Of a stretch of DNA of 12,047 nucleotides, positions 7,492 to 12,047 are shown one piece after another. This DNA comes from an uncultured Veillonella sp. (GTDB lineage Bacteria > Bacillota > Negativicutes > Veillonellales > Veillonellaceae). The stretch covers positions 1-12,047 of the forward strand of contig CAKPSA010000034.1 in the NCBI GenBank assembly GCA_934183145.1, written 5' to 3'. The position numbers and the translations under genes were made by a program. Position 1 is the stretch's first letter. Every line of letters begins with the position of its first letter. The notes below the pieces were generated by a model. The model searched no databases and was not told where the DNA came from. It worked only from the letters and a program-made list of their open reading frames with translations.

Positions 7492-8310
7492 TTATTCTTC
7501 ATCAAATACTGGTTCTATGTTAATTTTCTTTGTATTTTCATCAATACCATAGAACGTAAATAGTGATTCGTAATCATCGATTAGTTTTGGATTTGGCTCT
7601 GCCGTTGCTACTAGAACGCCAGTCCCCACAACGACACCACTCATTTCTAAGACAAGCTCTTTAAGCCCCTTTGCAGTGCCACCAGCTTTCATGAAGTCAT
7701 CAATAATTAAAACTCTCGCATTTGGTGGAATAGCTCTCTTCGTAAGCGTCATCGTTTGAATACGACCAGAGGATCCTGTTACGTAGTTAATACTAATAGC
7801 AGATCCTTCTGTTACCTTACTATCACGACGAGCAATGACAAGAGGCTTATTGAAAGCTCGCGCTACCATGACAGCTAACGGAATCCCCTTCGTTTCAACT
7901 GTCAAAATATAATCAGGATTTCGGTCCATAAAGCGAGTCATAATAATTTCCCCAAGGCGTGTCATTACATGCCAATCATACAAGATATCAGACATATAAA
8001 TAAAACCACCAGGAATGATACGATCTGGCTCCATCAAACGAGTTTGCACATCTCGTAAAATATCATTGGCTTGAGCACCCTTCCGATGAGGAATGAAACG
8101 TACCCCGCCTGCTACACCCGCCACAGTTTCTAATGTACCGAGCTGAAAGTGCTCCATAGACTGTCTTACACAGGTTAAATCTTCACTAACTGTGGATTTA
8201 GCCATACCAAAGAAGTCACAAAAATAATTTAAAGGAATCAATTTTTGCGGTGAATCAACTAACAATTTAGTCATTGCCACCATGCGTTCCACGCGCCGTA
8301 CTTTATCCAT
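7492..8310 (-). CDS. purR: pur operon repressor PurR (PRPP-responsive)
   Basis: A 272-residue protein of the Bacillus-type PurR family, unrelated to E. coli LacI-type PurR. An N-terminal winged-helix DNA-binding domain (about 1-74, with LIPLNYFCDFFGMAKSTVSE and a glycine-rich GVAGGVRFIP) is fused to a phosphoribosyltransferase-fold effector domain. The PRPP-binding motif RVLIIDDFMKAGGT (199-212) is intact; in the B. subtilis protein PRPP binding here relieves repression of purine genes. I chose the ATG at 8310, preceded by AAAGGA at good spacing; an ATG 24 bases upstream has no ribosome-binding site and adds residues not seen in relatives. A PurBox-like pair at its promoter suggests it represses itself. 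Downstream come glmU and prs, matching the Bacillus order. Confidence 0.95.
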   Translation of the reverse strand: MDKVRRVERMVAMTKLLVDSPQKLIPLNYFCDFFGMAKSTVSEDLTCVRQSMEHFQLGTLETVAGVAGGVRFIPHRKGAQANDILRDVQTRLMEPDRIIPGGFIYMSDILYDWHVMTRLGEIIMTRFMDRNPDYILTVETKGIPLAVMVARAFNKPLVIARRDSKVTEGSAISINYVTGSSGRIQTMTLTKRAIPPNARVLIIDDFMKAGGTAKGLKELVLEMSGVVVGTGVLVATAEPNPKLIDDYESLFTFYGIDENTKKINIEPVFDEE

Positions 8311-8395
8311 AGAATTTCCTTTACCATTCATCATTAACTATTGATTATACTCATGTAACAAAGGTCATGAATTATCTCAAATGTATCTATTATTT

Positions 8396-8424
8396 ATTAT
8401 ACCATAATTTCCGAATATTCGAGG
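8396..8424 (-). promoter_or_regulatory. purR promoter with extended -10
   Basis: On the minus strand TGG-TATAAT gives a perfect TG-extended -10 (TATAAT at 8401-8396). The -35 position at 17 bases (CCTCGA) is poor, which fits an extended -10 promoter. Transcription would start near 8389, giving a leader of about 80 bases before the purR ATG. The spacer contains the palindrome CGAATATTCG. Confidence 0.68.
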
Positions 8425-8450
8425 TTATAGAAAGACTATAATTCGGCAAA
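8407..8450. promoter_or_regulatory. candidate PurR operator (PurBox-like inverted pair)
   Basis: The plus strand at 8407-8419 reads ATTTCCGAATATT, matching the B. subtilis PurBox AWWWCCGAACWWT (recalled) at 12 of 13 positions. The minus strand at 8450-8438 reads TTTGCCGAATTAT, matching at 10 of 13. The two face each other with 18 bases between, close to the 16-17 bases I recall for PurBox pairs. The first box overlaps the promoter spacer, a position suited to repression. Confidence 0.6.
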
Positions 8451-8533
8451 ATAAAAAACTCTCTAGTATTTATATAATAGTATAAATTTAGACCTTATAG
8501 TCTATTACACTATTATATGTACTAGAGAGTTTT
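8451..8533 (-). terminator. long composite hairpin terminator after the 3D-domain gene
   Basis: The arms AAAACTCTCTAGTA (8455-8468) and TACTAGAGAGTTTT (8520-8533) are perfect 14-bp inverted repeats. After a 2-base bulge the stem continues for about 11 bp (ATATAATAGT / ACTATTATAT plus a wobble pair), and a third inner stem (TAGAC / GTCTA) surrounds the apex. On the minus strand the structure ends in TTTTTTATTTT, three bases after the 3D gene stop. Termination is the likely function, although the length of nearly 80 bases is unusual. Confidence 0.75.
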
Positions 8534-8535
8534 CA

Positions 8536-9144
8536 TTATAAAACGTAAACCTTTACAGTTTGACGACCAAACTGCAATGCTTCAGAACGTGAATCGTAGG
8601 CTAAGTCAATTCTATGACCTTTGATAGCACCACCTACATCATCAGCTACAGCATAACCATAACCTTCAATGTATAATTTTGTACCTAATGGAATTAGTTT
8701 TGGATCTACAGATACAATCCCCTTCTTTAAACGACTACCTGTTGCCGTATAATTACCATTACCAGGATCTTGAGCAGAATAAGCACTAGCCTGCATAGTT
8801 AAAACACGAGAGTATTTATTTGGTACACCATTATGACTTAATTCTGTACCATGACCCCCGTAGCGAGTCTCCATCTTTTCTAAAGCATTCATCGTACTAG
8901 GACCAACGCGACCATCTACAGCAAGTCCCTTAGACTTTTGAAATTTTCTTACAGCTTGCTCTGTATTATGACCATAAATACCATCTACAGAATCATGTAA
9001 AAAACCTTGATGCTTTAACATGGTTTGCACCTTACTAACATGGTGCCCCCGTTGTCCCCGATCAATCGTTTTTGCCAATGATACAGAAGATACCATTGCA
9101 GTCATACAAACAAGCGTACATGCAATAATTATTTTTTTTACCAT
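8536..9144 (-). CDS. secreted peptidoglycan-binding protein with C-terminal 3D domain
   Basis: A 202-residue exported protein that probably cuts or binds peptidoglycan. Residues 1-24 form a signal peptide (MVKKII, then a hydrophobic run ending SLA-K). Residues about 27-88 are a peptidoglycan-binding type 1 repeat (RGQRGHHVSKVQTML, VDGIYGHNTEQAVRKFQ, LAVDGRVGPSTMNAL). Residues about 114-202 are a 3D domain, a double-psi beta-barrel related to the MltA catalytic domain and named for three aspartates; the candidates are D148, D168/D169 and D180. The conserved IPLGTKLYI and GGAIKGHRIDL segments are present. I chose the ATG at 9144, five bases after AGGTGAGG; a GTG two codons earlier falls too close to that site. 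It has its own promoter and terminator. B. subtilis also has a 3D-domain gene (yabE) a few genes before purR. Enzymatic activity is inferred. Confidence 0.88.
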   Translation of the reverse strand: MVKKIIIACTLVCMTAMVSSVSLAKTIDRGQRGHHVSKVQTMLKHQGFLHDSVDGIYGHNTEQAVRKFQKSKGLAVDGRVGPSTMNALEKMETRYGGHGTELSHNGVPNKYSRVLTMQASAYSAQDPGNGNYTATGSRLKKGIVSVDPKLIPLGTKLYIEGYGYAVADDVGGAIKGHRIDLAYDSRSEALQFGRQTVKVYVL

Positions 9145-9231
9145 ATACACCTCACCTTACATCAGTAGTATACTATACAATTTTAAATAATCTATAAACC
9201 ATTTTGACATAGCAATACTAAAAATGCATAT

Positions 9232-9259
9232 ATAATACACGTTAGTAACTATATCTCAA
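9232..9259 (-). promoter_or_regulatory. candidate sigma-A promoter for the 3D-domain gene
   Basis: On the minus strand TTGAGA (9259-9254) and TATTAT (9237-9232) each match consensus at five of six positions and are 16 bases apart. The leader would be about 80 bases. A second, weaker -10-like site (TATACT, 9172-9167) lies closer to the gene without a clear -35. The rest of the 260-base gap holds only this promoter and the antiporter terminator. Confidence 0.6.
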
Positions 9260-9302
9260 ATCTAGTACTACATATATATCATAGAAATATAGAATACCAA
9301 TG

Positions 9303-9387
9303 AAATAAAATCTCCATTATCGACTACGCACTCTAAGTAAAAATATATATCTACTTTAGACATGTTGAAGTCAATAATGGAGACTTT
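9303..9387 (-). terminator. long composite hairpin terminator after the nhaA pair
   Basis: The arms at 9311-9325 and 9369-9383 (TCTCCATTAT... / ...ATAATGGAGA) pair over 15 positions, with one G-U wobble in the minus-strand RNA, and extend outward through AAA/TTT pairs. An inner imperfect stem (TCTAA-GTA / TAC-TTTAGA) lies in the loop. On the minus strand TTTTATTT follows the closing arm. It begins about 18 bases after the nhaA stop codon, so it most likely ends the antiporter transcript. Confidence 0.73.
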
Positions 9388-9404
9388 ACTAAAACTATGT
9401 AATT

Positions 9405-10577
9405 TTAACAGTTATGATATACACCAATATGGCACTCTTTACGCTTAGCACCAACTATACGTAAATATATATAACCAATAATGGCAGAAATGATGGAGCC
9501 TATTAATACGCCCCCCTTAGCCATCTCTTGAGCATGACCTGGATCAAAGGCTAATACAGAAACAAAGATACTCATTGTAAAACCAATACCACATACAATG
9601 GAAGTACCATAAATAAATTTCCAGTTAGCTTCTGCAGGCATAGGTACAATACCTAATTTAATCATCCCAAACATAGCACCAAAGATACCGATTTGTTTAC
9701 CTAAAATTAGTCCTAGTGCAACACCTAAAACAACAGGATGTGTTAAATCTGCTACCCCAAATCCACCAAGACTTACACCGGCATTAAAGAAGGCAAAAAT
9801 AGGAACAATGACAAAACTTACCCAGTTGGATAAATAATGTTCCCAATGTTGCATTGGTCTAACATATTTGCGACCAATCTTGCCGCGTTCAGGAATGGTC
9901 ATCGCCAAGATTACACCGGCCATAGTAGCATGTAAACCAGAGCGAAGAATACAGTACCATAAAATTATACCGAGAATGATATAAGACAAGGATCTAACGT
10001 AACCAGCCCGATTACAGTAAATCAATAAACCCGTTACAATAACAGCACCTACTAGATAAAAAAGATTAAGATTCGATGCGTAAAAAATAGCAATAACAAT
10101 AATGGCAATTAAGTCATCAATAACCGCTAAGGCTGTTAAAAACACCTTCATAGAGTTAGGAACTCTAGAGCCTAATGCAGTTATAACACCTATAGCAAAT
10201 GCAATGTCAGTCGCTGTTGGAATAGCCCAACCATGAACATAAACTTCACTAGAACCAGCAATAAGATAATAAATAATAGCCGGTACTAATACGCCAAATA
10301 ATGCAGCAATACCAGGCATGATACGCTTAGCATTCGTATTAAGTTCACCACTTACCAACTCACGTTTTACTTCTAACCCAACAAAGAGAAAGAAAATTGC
10401 CATTAGTGCATCATTAACCCACTCCATAGTTGTTAGTGGACCTAGCTTTAAGTTAACTAATGACATATACTGTGTTGCCAATGGAGAGTTTGCTACGATT
10501 AGTGCAATAAGTGTAGCTCCTAGTAAAACAGCTGTAGCCGAACCAGGAGAACGTAAAAATACAAATATCCGTTCCAT
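9405..10577 (-). CDS. nhaA: NhaA-type Na+/H+ antiporter, second copy of a tandem pair
   Basis: A 390-residue inner-membrane protein with about 12 hydrophobic segments, of the NhaA family that exchanges internal Na+ (or Li+) for external protons. The ion-site residues are intact: D124 in TATDIAF, the D154-D155 pair in AVIDDLIAI, and K294 in ILGKQIGIF, corresponding to D133, D163/D164 and K300 of E. coli. H216 in SGLHAT corresponds to the pH-response region. The unwound-helix segments (PTATDIAFAIG; CGIGFTMSIFV) are also conserved. Start at 10577 follows AGGAAGG. It lies 28 bases after the first copy with no promoter or terminator between, so the two are co-transcribed. Its C-terminal tail ends C-H-x4-H-x-C (382-390), which the first copy lacks. 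Confidence 0.95.
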   Translation of the reverse strand: MERIFVFLRSPGSATAVLLGATLIALIVANSPLATQYMSLVNLKLGPLTTMEWVNDALMAIFFLFVGLEVKRELVSGELNTNAKRIMPGIAALFGVLVPAIIYYLIAGSSEVYVHGWAIPTATDIAFAIGVITALGSRVPNSMKVFLTALAVIDDLIAIIVIAIFYASNLNLFYLVGAVIVTGLLIYCNRAGYVRSLSYIILGIILWYCILRSGLHATMAGVILAMTIPERGKIGRKYVRPMQHWEHYLSNWVSFVIVPIFAFFNAGVSLGGFGVADLTHPVVLGVALGLILGKQIGIFGAMFGMIKLGIVPMPAEANWKFIYGTSIVCGIGFTMSIFVSVLAFDPGHAQEMAKGGVLIGSIISAIIGYIYLRIVGAKRKECHIGVYHNC

Positions 10578-10605
10578 ATGATTCCTTCCTAATATAATAC
10601 GTTCA

Positions 10606-11760
10606 TTATTTATGCTTAAAAGTTCTTATTTTATATGCCAAAATTAAGACTATAGCACCTAATAAACCAGAAATAATAGAACCTATAAAAATACCAATTT
10701 TAGACATTTCTTGATTGACACCAGGTGGAAATGCCAATGTAGCTACAAATAAGCTCATAGTAAAGCCAATACCACAAACGATGGCTGTCCCATAAACCTC
10801 TGGCCAAGTCGTATTAGTAGGCATCTTAATGATCTTAGATTTAACTAAAATAAAAACAGCAGAGAAAATACCAAACTGTTTACCTAAAATAAGGCCTAAT
10901 GAAACGCCTAGTACAACAGGATGGAATAAATGATCTACTGAAACATCAGCAAAGGAGACCCCTGCATTTAAGAAACTAAACAAAGGAATAATCAAAAAAT
11001 TAACCCAATGCTTCAGTTTATCTGCCCATTTAAGCATAGGGTATACTGTTTCACCATCTAGTTTACCCGTTGCAGGAATTGTCATAGCTAACACAACGCC
11101 AGCAATAGTTGCATGAACGCCAGACTTTAATACAAAGTACCAAAGAACTGAACCAAGTACACCATATAATACGGGTCTTACATACCCCTGTTTATTAGTA
11201 TACCATAATGCACCGGTTACAATAGCTGCACCAATCAAGTATGGAAAATCAACACCCGCCCCATAGAAGATAGCTATAACAATAATAGCAATTAAATCAT
11301 CTATAACCGCCAAGGCAGAAAGAAATGCTTTCATAGCTTGTGATACACGCTTACCAAGCATCATAATAACGCCTATAGCAAATGCTATATCAGTAGCTGT
11401 TGGAATCCCCCAGCCATGTGTATACTCAGGAACAGAACCAGCAATTAAGAAATATACTAAAGCAGGTGTAACAACACCTGCAAAAGCGGCTAAGAGTGGT
11501 AATACTCTTTTTGAATTTGTATTCAATTCGCCAGAAATCATTTCTGATTTAATCTCTAGCCCTACATATAGGAAAAAGAGTGCCATTAACCCATCATTAA
11601 CCCATTCCAATATATCCATTGGTCCCCAGTATACATGCATGATGGAAAAATATTGATCTGCTAAAGGAGAGTTTGCTATTATAACACCAAGAATAGCGGC
11701 AAGTAAGAGCATAATACCGCCAGATGATTCAGACTGAATAAATGCTTTTATATAATTCAT
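10606..11760 (-). CDS. nhaA: NhaA-type Na+/H+ antiporter, first copy of a tandem pair
   Basis: A 384-residue NhaA-family inner-membrane antiporter with the same core as the following copy. D124, D154, D155, H216 and K294 fall at the same residue numbers, showing that the two proteins align without gaps across at least the first 300 residues. Over residues 116-166 I count 42 identical of 51; the N-termini and C-terminal tails differ far more, so this is an old paralogous pair and not a recent duplication. I chose the ATG at 11760, with a modest ribosome-binding site (AAGTGGT) seven bases upstream; a GTG four codons earlier has no good site. It is the promoter-proximal gene of the two-gene operon. 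No NhaR-type regulator or recognisable sodium riboswitch accompanies it. Confidence 0.95.
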   Translation of the reverse strand: MNYIKAFIQSESSGGIMLLLAAILGVIIANSPLADQYFSIMHVYWGPMDILEWVNDGLMALFFLYVGLEIKSEMISGELNTNSKRVLPLLAAFAGVVTPALVYFLIAGSVPEYTHGWGIPTATDIAFAIGVIMMLGKRVSQAMKAFLSALAVIDDLIAIIVIAIFYGAGVDFPYLIGAAIVTGALWYTNKQGYVRPVLYGVLGSVLWYFVLKSGVHATIAGVVLAMTIPATGKLDGETVYPMLKWADKLKHWVNFLIIPLFSFLNAGVSFADVSVDHLFHPVVLGVSLGLILGKQFGIFSAVFILVKSKIIKMPTNTTWPEVYGTAIVCGIGFTMSLFVATLAFPPGVNQEMSKIGIFIGSIISGLLGAIVLILAYKIRTFKHK

Positions 11761-11831
11761 AGTAACTACCACTTTCTCAATTATAAATATAAATACAAAT
11801 TTCTATACATAAAAATCATTTATTTAAATTT

Positions 11832-11861
11832 ATTATATCATTTCAGTTCGAAAATAATCAA
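11832..11861 (-). promoter_or_regulatory. promoter of the nhaA operon
   Basis: On the minus strand TTGATT (11861-11856) and a perfect TATAAT (11837-11832) preceded by TGA (extended -10) are separated by 18 bases. The leader to the ATG at 11760 is about 65 bases, very AT-rich and without an obvious structured aptamer. The remaining bases up to the tRNA promoter (about 11862-11950) show nothing else I can assign. Confidence 0.7.
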
Positions 11862-11952
11862 TAAAGTGCCGTGTATACATAGATATAGCCTATGCAAAAT
11901 TAAACTACATTAACATTAAATAATTTACTACCTATTCATATCAATTCTTATG

Positions 11953-11961
11953 TGATACAAT
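11953..11961 (+). promoter_or_regulatory. extended -10 promoter element for the tRNA gene
   Basis: The plus strand reads TGATACAAT, a TG-extended -10 with TACAAT at 11956-11961. Transcription would start about 5 bases before the mature tRNA 5' end. No strong -35 is visible at 16-18 bases (TATTCA at 17). It points away from the nhaA promoter, so the gap is divergent. Confidence 0.55.
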
Positions 11962-11972
11962 ATGTACATCAT

Positions 11973-12046
11973 GCGGGCGTAGTTCATCGGTAGAATGCGA
12001 GCTTCCCAAGCTTGAGAGGAGGGTTCGATTCCCTTCGCCCGCTCCA
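11973..12046 (+). tRNA. tRNA-Gly, anticodon CCC, CCA end encoded
   Basis: The cloverleaf folds cleanly by eye. The acceptor stem is GCGGGCG / CGCCCGC (7 bp), the D stem GTTC / GAAT around loop ATCGGTA, and the anticodon stem CGAGC / GCTTG with one wobble around loop TTCCCAA, giving anticodon CCC. The T stem is GAGGG / CCCTT around TTCGATT. Discriminator U73 is usual for bacterial tRNA-Gly, and the CCA (12044-12046) is encoded. It reads GGG codons. The window ends one base later, so any tRNA cluster or terminator beyond cannot be seen. Confidence 0.95.
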
Positions 12047-12047
12047 T

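Noticed and set aside
7471..8389. Shared 10-mer AATGTATCTA at 7471-7480 and 8380-8389 as a regulatory repeat
   Set aside because: Ten AT-rich bases shared once between two AT-rich gaps is easily chance, and no symmetry or third copy supports it.
9166..9175. Palindrome TAGTATACTA upstream of the 3D gene as an operator
   Set aside because: A 10-base palindrome made largely of A and T in AT-rich DNA is expected by chance; no matching site occurs near other promoters in the window.
11762..11830. Sodium or other riboswitch in the nhaA leader
   Set aside because: The leader is about 65 bases, almost pure A/T, with no stable stems or aptamer-like conserved core.
1..12047. CRISPR array, insertion sequence, prophage or toxin-antitoxin/defence genes
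   Set aside because: No repeated spacers, transposase, integrase or small antitoxin-like pairs are visible; all genes are core functions with gaps filled by promoters and terminators.

Overview
The window looks like chromosomal core DNA of a low-to-moderate GC, AT-rich-intergenic member of the Firmicutes, most likely a diderm Negativicute such as Veillonella. This placement is inferred from the Bacillus/Clostridia-type gene order (purR-glmU-prs-pth and decarboxylase-tmk-holB-ricT-trmN6), the two NhaA antiporters and the overall codon and protein character; no marker such as 16S rRNA is present. All protein genes lie on the minus strand, and one tRNA gene lies on the plus strand at the right end. 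I see no mobile element, CRISPR array, prophage or defence cluster.

In transcription order (right to left) the minus strand carries several units. (1) Two tandem NhaA-type Na+/H+ antiporters (11760-10606 and 10577-9405) sit behind a good extended -10 promoter and end at a long hairpin terminator. (2) A secreted peptidoglycan-binding/3D-domain protein (9144-8536) has its own promoter and ends at another long hairpin. (3) purR (8310-7492) follows; its promoter overlaps a sequence resembling the PurBox pair of Bacillus-type PurR, suggesting autoregulation. (4) glmU (UDP-GlcNAc synthesis), prs (PRPP synthesis, with its own promoter) and pth (peptidyl-tRNA hydrolase) come next. A hairpin plus T-run lies directly before (5) an Orn/Lys/Arg decarboxylase and tmk, then a terminator. 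(6) holB (DNA polymerase III delta'), ricT and the first 45 codons of a TrmN6-like tRNA methyltransferase are tightly packed and probably co-transcribed.

Functionally the window joins nucleotide supply (PurR senses PRPP, Prs makes it, Tmk makes dTDP), cell-envelope supply (GlmU, 3D protein, possibly a diamine from the decarboxylase), replication and translation upkeep (HolB, Pth, TrmN6-like, tRNA-Gly) and Na+/pH homeostasis (NhaA pair). Compared with Bacillus subtilis (from memory), two conserved neighbourhoods have been brought together and sporulation-linked or accessory members (yabJ, spoVG, ctc, yaaQ, yaaR, yabA) are absent from between these genes.

I found no convincing wholly new system. 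The points most worth a second look are the purR operator candidate, the hairpin placed immediately before the decarboxylase start, the two long composite hairpins around the 3D gene, the zinc-finger-less delta' subunit and the tandem antiporters.
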